From assembly GCA_002325245.1 (NCBI GenBank), contig DCRR01000019.1, forward strand, positions 60,772 through 78,811: a stretch of DNA of 18,040 nucleotides, written 5' to 3'. The position numbers and the translations under genes were made by a program. The notes below the pieces were generated by a model. The model did no database searches. It was not told the DNA's origin and worked only from the letters and a program-made list of their open reading frames with translations. The stretch is from Microbacteriaceae bacterium UBA1487 (lineage in GTDB: Bacteria > Actinomycetota > Actinomycetes > Actinomycetales > Microbacteriaceae). Shown here piece after piece: positions 5,747 to 15,327 of the stretch; positions within the stretch are counted from its first letter, which is position 1, and each line of letters begins with the position of its first letter.

Positions 5747-7111
5747 ATGCGAACCACCACCCGACTCGGCGCTGCGGCGCTCGCGATGGGCTCCCTGCTC
5801 GGGGTCGCCGGCTGCACGCCCACCGCCGACGATGGCACCGCGGTCCTGAAGGTCACCTACATCAAGACCGACGCCTTCACTGCTCTGGATACGCTCTTCA
5901 CCCACGTCAAGGCCGAGTTCGAGGCCGCGCACGAGGGCGTCACGGTCGAGCTTCTCCCGGTTGCCGGAACCGACAGCGATTACACCACCAAGCTCGCCCT
6001 CTCGCACCGCTCGCCGGAGACCGCGCCGGACGTCTTCTACGAGGACACGATGGCGCTGCGCGCTGACGTCGACGCGGGATTCCTGCTGAACCTCGACTCG
6101 CACGTCGCGGGGTGGGACGACTGGGCCCAGTTCGATGACTCCGCCAAGGCGGCGGGCGCGGGCGACGACGGCAGCATCTACGCCGTCTCACTCGGAACCG
6201 ACACCCGGGCGATCTGGTACCGGACCTCCGTCTTCGAGGCCGCCGGAATCGCCGTTCCGTGGGAGCCGAAGACCTGGCAGGACATTCTGGATGCCGCCGC
6301 CGCGATCACGGCCACGCAGCCGGACGTCGTGCCGTTCAACCTGTACGCGGGCACGGCGACGGGTGAAGGCTCGAACATGCAGGGCTTCTATCAGCTGCTC
6401 TACGGCACCGAACTCGGCTCCGATGCGCTCTACGACCGGGCGACCTCCCGCTGGGTGGTCGGATCGGCGGGATTCGTCGAATCGCTCGAGTTCGTCGAGA
6501 CGCTCTACGCCGAGGGCTACGCGCTCAGCGTCGCCGAGGCGCTCGACGGCAACATCTGGCAGGAGGTGTTCGGAACCATGTTCCCCGACGGCACACTCGG
6601 GGCGACGGTCGAGGGCTCCTACACGCCGTCGTTCTGGATCGAGGGCGGCTCGTTCGAGTGGCCCGAGTACGCCGAGGAGATGGCGACCGCAGCCTTTCCC
6701 ACCCAGCACGGGCAGGAACCCGGCGGCGTCAGCATGTCGGGCGGCTGGACGCTCGCGATCGGCGCGCAGACCGAGCACCCCGACCTGGCCTTCGAGTTCC
6801 TCACGATGGCGCTGAACTTCGAGAACTCGCTGGCCTACGTCAACGAGAACTCCCAGATCGCGGTGCGCGCCGACGTCGCCGCGGACCCCAGCTACACCGC
6901 GGCCAACCCCTTCGTCCAGGACGTCACCGACCTGGTGGCGGTGACGCACTTCCATCCCGCAACCGCCGAGTACGCACAGATCTCGGTCGAGATCCAGAAG
7001 GCGACCGAGGCCGTGCTCACGGGAACCGCCACGCCTGCCGAGGCGGCGGCGGCATACGACGCCGCGGTCGAGTCGATCGTGGGCGCCGACCGCGTCATCA
7101 ACAAGGGATAG
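5747..7111 (+). CDS. Sugar ABC transporter solute-binding lipoprotein (family 1)
   Basis: 454 residues. The N-terminus is a lipoprotein signal: R2 and R6, a hydrophobic stretch, then the lipobox V-A-G-C with C23 as the lipidated cysteine. The mature protein is of the MalE-like carbohydrate-binding class: an alternating alpha/beta two-lobe fold, with G-T-D-T-R-A-I-W-Y-R followed by A-A-G-I-x-x-P in the first lobe and M-S-G-G-W-T-L-A-I in the second. It captures an oligosaccharide outside the membrane and delivers it to the two permeases encoded next. The start is fixed by AAGGAG 4 nt upstream; ATG 5705, overlapping the ROK stop, is an alternative. The substrate is not readable from the protein. 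The mannosidase in the operon suggests a mannose-containing oligosaccharide (inference). Confidence 0.92.
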   Translation: MRTTTRLGAAALAMGSLLGVAGCTPTADDGTAVLKVTYIKTDAFTALDTLFTHVKAEFEAAHEGVTVELLPVAGTDSDYTTKLALSHRSPETAPDVFYEDTMALRADVDAGFLLNLDSHVAGWDDWAQFDDSAKAAGAGDDGSIYAVSLGTDTRAIWYRTSVFEAAGIAVPWEPKTWQDILDAAAAITATQPDVVPFNLYAGTATGEGSNMQGFYQLLYGTELGSDALYDRATSRWVVGSAGFVESLEFVETLYAEGYALSVAEALDGNIWQEVFGTMFPDGTLGATVEGSYTPSFWIEGGSFEWPEYAEEMATAAFPTQHGQEPGGVSMSGGWTLAIGAQTEHPDLAFEFLTMALNFENSLAYVNENSQIAVRADVAADPSYTAANPFVQDVTDLVAVTHFHPATAEYAQISVEIQKATEAVLTGTATPAEAAAAYDAAVESIVGADRVINKG

Positions 7112-7135
7112 GTCGCCTCGGTCATCCGAGCGACC
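7111..7135 (+). other. Intercistronic stem-loop after the solute-binding protein gene
   Basis: GGTCG (7111-7115) pairs with CGACC (7131-7135) and CTCGG (7117-7121) with CCGAG (7126-7130), leaving one bulged C and a TCAT loop: a 10-bp stem that begins on the last base of the stop codon. No T-run follows. In transport operons such hairpins protect or favour the upstream mRNA, raising binding protein over permease. Confidence 0.6.
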
Positions 7136-7164
7136 GCCCGCGAGCGATCAGAAAGAGCCGAATC

Positions 7165-8052
7165 GTGACGGTGGCACTCCGGCGCAGAGCGGTGCGGACG
7201 CTTCCGCTCGTGCCCGCAGCGATCCTGATGGGCATCTTCCTGCTGGGCCCGATCGCATGGTCCCTCTACGGCTCGCTGACCGACGCGGCGCTCACCGGCC
7301 GCGCCGCGGCCGACCCGCAGTGGGTCGGACTCGAGAACTACGCGCGGCTCCTCTCCGACCCCGTCTTCCCGCAGTCCGTCGGACTGACCGTGCTGTTCAC
7401 CCTGGTCTCGGCGGTGCTCGCCCAGACGATCCTGGGCCTCGGAGTGGCGGTGATCATGACCCGCGCGAGTGCGCGGCTCGGCGCGGTCGTCGCGACCGTG
7501 ATCGTGGCGGCGTGGATCCTGCCGGAGCTCGTCGCGGCGTTCGTCGCCTACGCGTTCTTCAGCCAGGACGGCACCCTCAACCAGCTCCTCGCCCTGCTGG
7601 GGCTGGAAGGCCCGAATTGGCTGTTCGGCTTCCCGATGATCGCGGTCATCATCGCCAACATCTGGCGCGGCACGGCGTTCTCGATGATGATCTACCAGGC
7701 CGCCCTCGACGATGTGCCGCGCGACATCATCGAGGCGGCGATGCTCGACGGCGCGAACGGGGCGAAGCGCCTGCTCCACGTGACCCTGCCGATGATCCGG
7801 CAGACGATCACGACCACGCTCATGCTGATCACGCTGCAGACGCTCTCGGTCTTCACGCTGATCTGGGTGATGACGGCGGGCGGGCCCGGCAACGCCAGCA
7901 CGACCTTGCCCCTCTACGCGTTCAAGGAGGCGTTCCGCTTCGGCAACATCGGCTACGGCACGGCCATCGCGACCGTGATGCTCGTCGTCGGGGCCATCTT
8001 CGCGGTCGTCTACATCCGGGCGCTGCGAGCCCCCCGGGAGCGCATCGCATGA
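7165..8052 (+). CDS. Sugar ABC transporter permease, MalF/UgpA type
   Basis: 295 residues from GTG at 7165, preceded by GAAAGAG (7151-7157) at 7 nt. There are about six membrane helices: about 13-36, 72-98, 105-131, 155-180, 213-237 and 264-284. The cytoplasmic EAA loop that contacts the ATPase is at about 190-211 (E-A-A-M-L-D-G-A-N-G-A-K, ending L-P-M-I-R). Together with the next gene it forms the membrane channel for the sugar bound by the upstream lipoprotein. It overlaps the following gene by four bases (ATGA), so the two permeases are translationally coupled and probably made in equal amounts. No ATP-binding subunit is encoded nearby. Confidence 0.92.
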   Translation: MTVALRRRAVRTLPLVPAAILMGIFLLGPIAWSLYGSLTDAALTGRAAADPQWVGLENYARLLSDPVFPQSVGLTVLFTLVSAVLAQTILGLGVAVIMTRASARLGAVVATVIVAAWILPELVAAFVAYAFFSQDGTLNQLLALLGLEGPNWLFGFPMIAVIIANIWRGTAFSMMIYQAALDDVPRDIIEAAMLDGANGAKRLLHVTLPMIRQTITTTLMLITLQTLSVFTLIWVMTAGGPGNASTTLPLYAFKEAFRFGNIGYGTAIATVMLVVGAIFAVVYIRALRAPRERIA

Positions 8053-8951
8053 GCGCCCCCGCCGCCGTGCGGCCTTCCGCCGAGCGCCCGCACCCGAGGT
8101 CCGCTCCTCGGGCGCGCTCCGTCGCCTCGCCGTCGAAGCGGACCGTCGCCGTCGTCGCGAACGCCTCGCTGCTGCTCGTCGCGCTCTGCTTCGCCCTCCC
8201 GTTGGCCTGGCTCGTGTTCGCCGCCTTCGACGGCGCGAGCACCTATCAGACGCGGCTGCCGACCGAGCCGACGCTCGACAACTTCACGGCCGTGCTGACG
8301 CCCGAACTGACCTTCCTGCCGATGTGGAACAGCCTCGTCATCTCCGTCTCCACGGCCGTGCTGACAGTCGTTCTGGCGCTGCTCGCGGCCTACCCGCTGT
8401 CGCGCTGCCAGGCCCGCTTCACCCGGTCGTTCATGTACGTCGTGCTGTTCGGCACCTGCCTTCCGATCACCGCGATCATGGTGCCGGTGTACGCGCTGTT
8501 CGTCGCGCTGCACCTCCTCGACTCGATGGTGGGAACCGTGGCGTTCCTGGCCGCCACGTCGCTGCCCGTCGCGATCTACATGGCCAAGAACTTCATGGAC
8601 TCGGTTCCGATCGAACTCGAGGAGGCGGCCTGGATGGATGGCGCCTCGGCGATGCGCGCCCTGCGCACGATCGTGGTCCCGCTCATGCGCCCCGGCATCG
8701 CGGTCATCTCGATCTACGTGTTCTTCGCGGCCTGGGGCAACTTCTTCGTGCCGTTCGTGCTGCTGCTCTCGCCCAGCAAGCAGCCCGCCGCGATCAGCAT
8801 CTACAGCTTCTTCGGGCAGTACGGCACGGTCGCCTACGGCCAACTGGCCGCGTTCTCGCTGATCTACGCAGTGCCGGTGATCTTCCTCTACGTTCTGGTC
8901 GCGCGCGGCATCGGCGGATCCTTCGCCCTCGCCGGTGCGGTGAAGGGCTGA
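8049..8951 (+). CDS. Sugar ABC transporter permease, MalG/UgpE type
   Basis: 300 residues from ATG 8049, overlapping the stop of the first permease. The N-terminal 30 residues are basic and Pro/Ala-rich (cytoplasmic). Six helices follow, at about 34-60, 92-116, 127-153, 160-180, 217-240 and 267-285. The EAA loop is at about 190-215 (E-E-A-A-W-M-D-G-A-S-A, ending P-L-M-R-P-G), which is typical of carbohydrate-uptake family 1 inner-membrane partners. It pairs with the preceding permease and leaves a 49-bp gap before the mannosidase. ATP hydrolysis must come from a separately encoded subunit, in actinobacteria usually the shared MsiK type (inference from family knowledge). Confidence 0.92.
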   Translation: MSAPAAVRPSAERPHPRSAPRARSVASPSKRTVAVVANASLLLVALCFALPLAWLVFAAFDGASTYQTRLPTEPTLDNFTAVLTPELTFLPMWNSLVISVSTAVLTVVLALLAAYPLSRCQARFTRSFMYVVLFGTCLPITAIMVPVYALFVALHLLDSMVGTVAFLAATSLPVAIYMAKNFMDSVPIELEEAAWMDGASAMRALRTIVVPLMRPGIAVISIYVFFAAWGNFFVPFVLLLSPSKQPAAISIYSFFGQYGTVAYGQLAAFSLIYAVPVIFLYVLVARGIGGSFALAGAVKG

Positions 8952-9000
8952 GGGATGCACCGACTCGTCCGCCGCCCGACCCCCACCACCGGGAGCACGC

Positions 9001-12000
9001 ATGCATGACAACCGAGGCCTCGTCGAAGCGCGAATCGAGCGCTTCACCCGGGAGCGTCTGATTCCGGCGCTCTACCGCGACCGCGCTCCGCTGACGATCT
9101 CGGCGTGGGAGGTCCCCGACGAGCCGGTTCCGTTCGCCGAGGCGCGCGAACAGGAGTTCCGCGCGTTCGCCGTCGGGTCGTCGTGGGGGCGACCGTGGAG
9201 CACCGTCTGGTTCCACGCCACGGGGGAGGTGCCCGCGGCGTGGACCGCCGACGGCACGCGAGCCGAGATCGTCGTCGACCTCGGCTACGACCGCACCACG
9301 CCCGGCTTCCAGGCCGAGGGGATGGCATACCGCCCCGACGGTTCGATCATCAAGGCGATCGAACCGCTCAACAGCTACCTCCCCGCCGGTTCGGCCGGCA
9401 CTCCGATCGACGTCTATCTCGAGGCGGCGGCGAACCCGAACGTCGCGGGCGACTTCACGTTCGCGCCGACCCTCTTGGGGGAGAAGTCGACGGCCGGGCA
9501 GGGGCACGCCTACGTGCTGCGGAGCCTCGAGCTCGGACTGCTCGATGTGACCGTCTGGGAGCTGATCCAAGACGTCTGGACGCTGACCGGATTGATGCGC
9601 GAGCTTCCGGCCGAGCTTCCTCGTCGCGCCGAGATCCTGCACGCGCTCGACCGGATGGTCGATGCGGTCGACCCGCACGACGTCGCCGGCACCGCCGCTG
9701 CGGGGCGCGCGGCCCTGGCCGCGGTTCTCGCGCGCCCTGCCTCCGCGAGCGCGCACCGGCTCTCCGCGGTCGGGCACTCGCATCTGGATTCGGCCTGGCT
9801 GTGGCCGGTGCGCGAGACGGTGCGCAAGGCGGCCCGAACGTTCTCGAACGCGCTCGCGCTGATGGAGGAGGATCCGAGCTTCAGCTTCGTCGCCTCCAGT
9901 GCGCAGCAGTACGCCTGGGTGCAGCAGCACTACCCGGAGCTGTTCGAGCGACTGAAGGCGCAGGTGGCGGCCGGCCGCTTCGTCCCGGTCGGCGGCATGT
10001 GGGTGGAGTCCGACACGAACCTGCCGGGCGGTGAGGCGATGGCGCGGCAGTTCGTCGCGGGCAAGCGGTACTTCATCGAGCAGCTGGGCGTCGAGCCGCG
10101 CGAGGTCTGGCTGCCGGACTCGTTCGGCTACTCCGCATCCCTGCCGCAGATCGTCGCGGCCGCCGGATCGCAGTGGTTCCTGACGCAGAAGATCTCCTGG
10201 AACGAGACCAACCGGATGCCGCATCACACCTTCTGGTGGGAGGGCATCGACGGAACGCGGGTGTTCACGCACTTCCCGCCGGTCGACACCTACAACTCGG
10301 ACGTCTCCGGCGGCGAGCTCGCCAAGGCCTCGCGCCAGTACGCGGAGAAGGGCGTCGGCACGATGTCGCTGCTTCCCTACGGCTGGGGCGACGGCGGCGG
10401 CGGCCCGACCCGCGAGATGCTCGCGGCGATCGCCCGCACCGCCGACCTGGAAGGCTCGCCGCGGGTGAGCATCGCGACGCCGCGGGAGTTCTTCGCCGCG
10501 GCCGAGGCCGAGTACCCGGAGGCGCCGGTCTGGTCGGGCGAGCTCTATCTGGAGTTCCACCGCGGAACCTACACCTCGCAGGCGCGGACCAAACGGGGCA
10601 ACCGGCGCAGCGAGCACCTGCTGCGCGAGGCGGAGCTGTGGGCGACCGCGGCCGCCCTCGGCGGGCTCGACTACCCCTACGACGAGCTCGAGACCGTGTG
10701 GCACACGGTGCTGCTGCAGCAGTTCCACGACATCCTGCCCGGCTCCTCCATCGCCTGGGTGCACGAGGAGGCCGAGCGGAACTACGCGGAGGTCGCGCGC
10801 GTGCTCGAGGCGATCATCGCGCGCTCGATCGCCGCGCTCGCGGGGCAGGGCGACGTGCCGCTGACCTTCAACGCCGGGCCGTTCGCGCGCGACGGCGTGC
10901 CCGCGCACGGTGCCGCCGTTGCGGTCGTCGCCGATTCCGGCGCCGTGGCACGCGTGGGAGACGAGCACGTGCTCGACAACGGGCGGGTGCGCGTGCGCGT
11001 GGACTCGCGCGGACTCGTGACGTCGATCCTCGACCTCAACGCCGACCGCGAGGTCATCCCCGCGGGCGCGGCCGCGAACCTGCTGCAGCTGTTCCGCGAC
11101 ACCCCCAACCAGTGGGATGCCTGGGACATCGACGAGAGCTATCGACGCGGCGGGCGCGATCTGACCGAGGTGGATGCGATCGACGTCACCGAGGACGGCC
11201 GGGGCGTTCGCGTCGCGCGCTCCTTCGGCAGCTCCAGCGTGGTGCAGGAGCTGCGCCTGCTCGGCGACTCGACGACGCTCGAGATCGACACCGTGGTCGA
11301 CTGGCACGAGACCCAGAAGCTGCTCAAGCTCGCCTTCCCGCTTGACGTGCACGCCGACCGGGCGGCGTCCGAGATCCAGTTCGGCCACATCCACCGGCCC
11401 ACCCACGCCAACACATCCTGGGATGCGGCCCGGTTCGAGACCGCGGCGCACCGCTGGGTGCACGTGGGGGAGCCGGGCTACGGGGTCGCGATCAGCAACG
11501 ACGCCAGCTACGGCCACGACATCCGCCGCACCGAGCCGCCGCGCGCGCCGGCGGCCGGCGGGGCGAGCGGTGGCGGGGTGGCCAGTGCTGGGACGGCCAT
11601 GGTGGCGCGTGTGTCGCTGCTGCGGGCACCGCTGTTCCCCGACCCGGGCTCCGATCAGGGGCGGCACGAGTTCCGGGTGGCGGTCTCGGTGGGCGCGGGC
11701 ATTCCGGACGCCGTCGAAGAGGGCTATCGCATCAACCTGCCGCTGCGCACCGTCAGCGGGGAGTCTCCCGTCGCCCCGCTCGTCTCGGTGAGCTCGCCGG
11801 CGATCGTGGTCGAGGCGGTCAAGCTCGCCGAGGACCGCTCGGGCGACGTGATCGTGCGGCTCTACGAGGCGCACGGCGGCCAGGCGCGCGGAGAGCTGCG
11901 CACCGGCTTCGACTGGGCCGAGGTCAGCGAGACCGACCTCCTCGAGCGGGCCATCGACGCGCGGGCGGTCAGCGCGGCGGAGGAGGGCGCGGATGCGGCG

Positions 12001-12096
12001 GGCGCGGCGGCGGGGGGCTCGGTGGCGCTCGCGCTGCGGCCCTTCCAGCTCGTCACGCTGCGCTTCCGTCGCCCGGCGCGCTCGGCGGCGCGCTAG
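9001..12096 (+). CDS. GH38 alpha-mannosidase, cytoplasmic
   Basis: 1031 residues, normal for bacterial GH38. It hydrolyses alpha-mannosidic bonds with retention, using a zinc site. An N-terminal beta-rich region (about 1-245) precedes the catalytic barrel. The barrel carries H-S-H-L-D (H261 and D263 as zinc ligands), the nucleophile D373 in L-P-D-S-F-G-Y-S, and H577 in Q-Q-F-H-D-I-L-P-G-S-S. C-terminal beta-sandwich domains follow. There is no signal peptide, so it acts on sugar already imported by the adjacent transporter. GGGAG at 8991-8995 is the likely ribosome site. Two Ala/Gly-rich insertions (about 847-866 and 991-1006) look like flexible loops. It is the last gene of the operon on this strand. 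The linkage specificity cannot be told from sequence. Confidence 0.92.
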   Translation: MHDNRGLVEARIERFTRERLIPALYRDRAPLTISAWEVPDEPVPFAEAREQEFRAFAVGSSWGRPWSTVWFHATGEVPAAWTADGTRAEIVVDLGYDRTTPGFQAEGMAYRPDGSIIKAIEPLNSYLPAGSAGTPIDVYLEAAANPNVAGDFTFAPTLLGEKSTAGQGHAYVLRSLELGLLDVTVWELIQDVWTLTGLMRELPAELPRRAEILHALDRMVDAVDPHDVAGTAAAGRAALAAVLARPASASAHRLSAVGHSHLDSAWLWPVRETVRKAARTFSNALALMEEDPSFSFVASSAQQYAWVQQHYPELFERLKAQVAAGRFVPVGGMWVESDTNLPGGEAMARQFVAGKRYFIEQLGVEPREVWLPDSFGYSASLPQIVAAAGSQWFLTQKISWNETNRMPHHTFWWEGIDGTRVFTHFPPVDTYNSDVSGGELAKASRQYAEKGVGTMSLLPYGWGDGGGGPTREMLAAIARTADLEGSPRVSIATPREFFAAAEAEYPEAPVWSGELYLEFHRGTYTSQARTKRGNRRSEHLLREAELWATAAALGGLDYPYDELETVWHTVLLQQFHDILPGSSIAWVHEEAERNYAEVARVLEAIIARSIAALAGQGDVPLTFNAGPFARDGVPAHGAAVAVVADSGAVARVGDEHVLDNGRVRVRVDSRGLVTSILDLNADREVIPAGAAANLLQLFRDTPNQWDAWDIDESYRRGGRDLTEVDAIDVTEDGRGVRVARSFGSSSVVQELRLLGDSTTLEIDTVVDWHETQKLLKLAFPLDVHADRAASEIQFGHIHRPTHANTSWDAARFETAAHRWVHVGEPGYGVAISNDASYGHDIRRTEPPRAPAAGGASGGGVASAGTAMVARVSLLRAPLFPDPGSDQGRHEFRVAVSVGAGIPDAVEEGYRINLPLRTVSGESPVAPLVSVSSPAIVVEAVKLAEDRSGDVIVRLYEAHGGQARGELRTGFDWAEVSETDLLERAIDARAVSAAEEGADAAGAAAGGSVALALRPFQLVTLRFRRPARSAAR

Positions 12097-12109
12097 GCGG
12101 CGCGCCGGG
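12072..12109. terminator. Possible bidirectional terminator between convergent genes
   Basis: CCCGGCGCG (12072-12080) and CGCGCCGGG (12101-12109) form a perfect 9-bp stem with a 20-nt GC-rich loop spanning the mannosidase stop codon. The YbaK-type gene converges from the other side and ends at 12133. There is no T-run in either direction, so the call rests on the stem and the convergent position. Confidence 0.4.
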
Positions 12110-12132
12110 TCACGGGCGGTCGGCGCGGACGC

Positions 12133-12600
12133 TCAGCGCGCGATGTCGGCGATCAGGGCGTTCGTGATCCGCTGCAGGTCGGCGGGGGCGAGCTCGATGT
12201 CGAAGCCGCGGCGACCGCCGCTGACGAAGATCGTGTCGAACAGCTCCACGGTCTCGTCGAGGACCGTCGGCAGCGCGGTCTTCTGGCCGACCGGGCTGAT
12301 CCCGCCGACCAGATAGCCGGTCTTGCGCTCGGCGAGCGCGGGATCCGCCATCACCGCCTTCTTCCCACCGAGCGCGGCGGCGAGCGCCTTCAGGTCGAGC
12401 TTGCCGCTGACCGGCACCACGGCGACGGCGAGTCGCCCGTCGACCTCGGCGAGAAGCGTTTTGAACACCAGATCCGAGTCGAGTCCGAGCTGCTCGGCGG
12501 CCTCGGTCCCGAAGTCGCGCGAGGCGGGATCGTGCGTGTACGGGTGCTCGCGGAACTCGATGCCGGCGGCGCGCAGCGCCACGGTGGCGGGAGTGCTCAC
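12133..12600 (-). CDS. ybaK: YbaK/EbsC-type aminoacyl-tRNA deacylase
   Basis: 155 residues, a full-length single-domain member of the YbaK/ProX family, whose best-known member removes Cys wrongly attached to tRNA-Pro in the cytoplasm. The conserved catalytic-site lysine is K47 (V-F-K-T-L), and the G-G-I-S-P-V-G glycine loop is at about 99-105 followed by Q-K. The start is GTG at 12600. On the minus strand a GAGGA ribosome site lies 5 nt before it and overlaps the TGA of the upstream DUF2510 gene (12609-12611), so the two are probably co-transcribed and coupled. YbaK (Cys-tRNA-Pro) is the most likely subtype; other deacylase specificities in the superfamily cannot be excluded. Confidence 0.9.
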   Translation of the reverse strand: MSTPATVALRAAGIEFREHPYTHDPASRDFGTEAAEQLGLDSDLVFKTLLAEVDGRLAVAVVPVSGKLDLKALAAALGGKKAVMADPALAERKTGYLVGGISPVGQKTALPTVLDETVELFDTIFVSGGRRGFDIELAPADLQRITNALIADIAR

Positions 12601-12608
12601 GCCGATCC

Positions 12609-13190
12609 TCAGCCCGCGCCGATGGTGGTCGGCAGCAGCGTCGTCAGGCCGACGACGAGCCAGATGAGCATCCAGCCGAAGAAGCTGAGACCGCCGATCA
12701 CGACACCCGCGATCGCGATGCCGCGGCCGGTGCGCGCCGAACCCGCGGCGGCGAGTCGACGCGCGCGGGGAAGCGCCAGCAGCGACACGATGGCCCCCGC
12801 CAGGCTCAGCAGGCCGAAGACGCTCATCACGATGCCGACCAGCGACATCACGAATCCGACGGTGGCGAGCTGGTTCGGGTTGGCGGTGGTGGACCGGCCG
12901 CCGAAGCCGGCCCCCGACGCGCCGCCCCAGGTCGTGCTGCGCGGACGCGTGCGCGCGCCCCACGGCGACCCGGTCGAGGCTCCGGCTCCGGTGCTCGAGC
13001 CGCTCGAGCGCGCGTACGGGTTCGGGCGGGCCGAGCGGGTCGGCGCCGCGATCACCGTGGGGGTCAGGTGCGGCGCGTCGTGGGGGCGGCGCTTGCTCGT
13101 CCAGGCATGGCCATCCCACCAGCGATCCTGGCCGGTCCGGTCGGGGTCCGGATACCAGCCTGCGCCGGTGGTTCCGGGGCCGTCAGTCAT
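12609..13190 (-). CDS. DUF2510 membrane protein with DUF4190-like C-terminal region
   Basis: 193 residues. The N-terminal DUF2510 module is at about 9-34 (G-W-Y-P-D-P, then R-W-W-D-G-H-A-W-T), a small Trp-rich domain found almost only in actinobacteria. A Ser/Gly/Arg/Pro-rich low-complexity linker covers about 40-105. The C-terminal region has a long hydrophobic segment at about 110-141 and another at about 157-183, with R-A-R-R-L between them, like DUF4190 proteins. The function of either domain is not established. The ATG at 13190 has a predicted -10 six bases upstream, so it probably starts its own leaderless transcript, although it could also be read from glgX 66 bp upstream. It is followed at once by the YbaK-type gene. 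Confidence 0.85.
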   Translation of the reverse strand: MTDGPGTTGAGWYPDPDRTGQDRWWDGHAWTSKRRPHDAPHLTPTVIAAPTRSARPNPYARSSGSSTGAGASTGSPWGARTRPRSTTWGGASGAGFGGRSTTANPNQLATVGFVMSLVGIVMSVFGLLSLAGAIVSLLALPRARRLAAAGSARTGRGIAIAGVVIGGLSFFGWMLIWLVVGLTTLLPTTIGAG

Positions 13191-13202
13191 GCTTCGAGGG
13201 TA
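13191..13202 (-). promoter_or_regulatory. Predicted -10 element for leaderless DUF2510 gene
   Basis: On the minus strand TACCCT (13202 to 13197) is followed by six bases and then ATG at 13190. No ribosome site is present. The same hexamer and spacing occur before mnmA. Confidence 0.5.
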
Positions 13203-13256
13203 CCGAGCGTGCGGCGCCGGCGCCTGTCAGTGCCCTCGGCGTCGGCGCATCCGCCG

Positions 13257-15308
<2,052 letters not shown>

Positions 15309-15327
15309 GCGTTCTAGGTTAGGACCC
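15309..15327. promoter_or_regulatory. Divergent promoter with overlapping -10 hexamers (glgX / cysteine desulfurase)
   Basis: Only 19 bp separate the two divergent start codons. The plus strand reads TAGGTT (15315-15320) and the minus strand TAACCT (15321 to 15316). Each hexamer is followed by exactly 7 nt and then ATG (15328 on plus, 15308 on minus). Neither gene has a ribosome site. The arrangement predicts two leaderless mRNAs from one symmetric -10 element. Confidence 0.6.

Noticed and set aside
8794..11874. Long open frame on the minus strand opposite the mannosidase
   Set aside because: Low-complexity translation with no motif, antisense to a complete GH38 enzyme.
13203..13256. Terminator after glgX on the minus strand
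   Set aside because: Only a 5-bp stem (CGGCG/CGCCG) and a GGCGCC-type palindrome common in GC-rich DNA are present, with no T-run; too weak to call.
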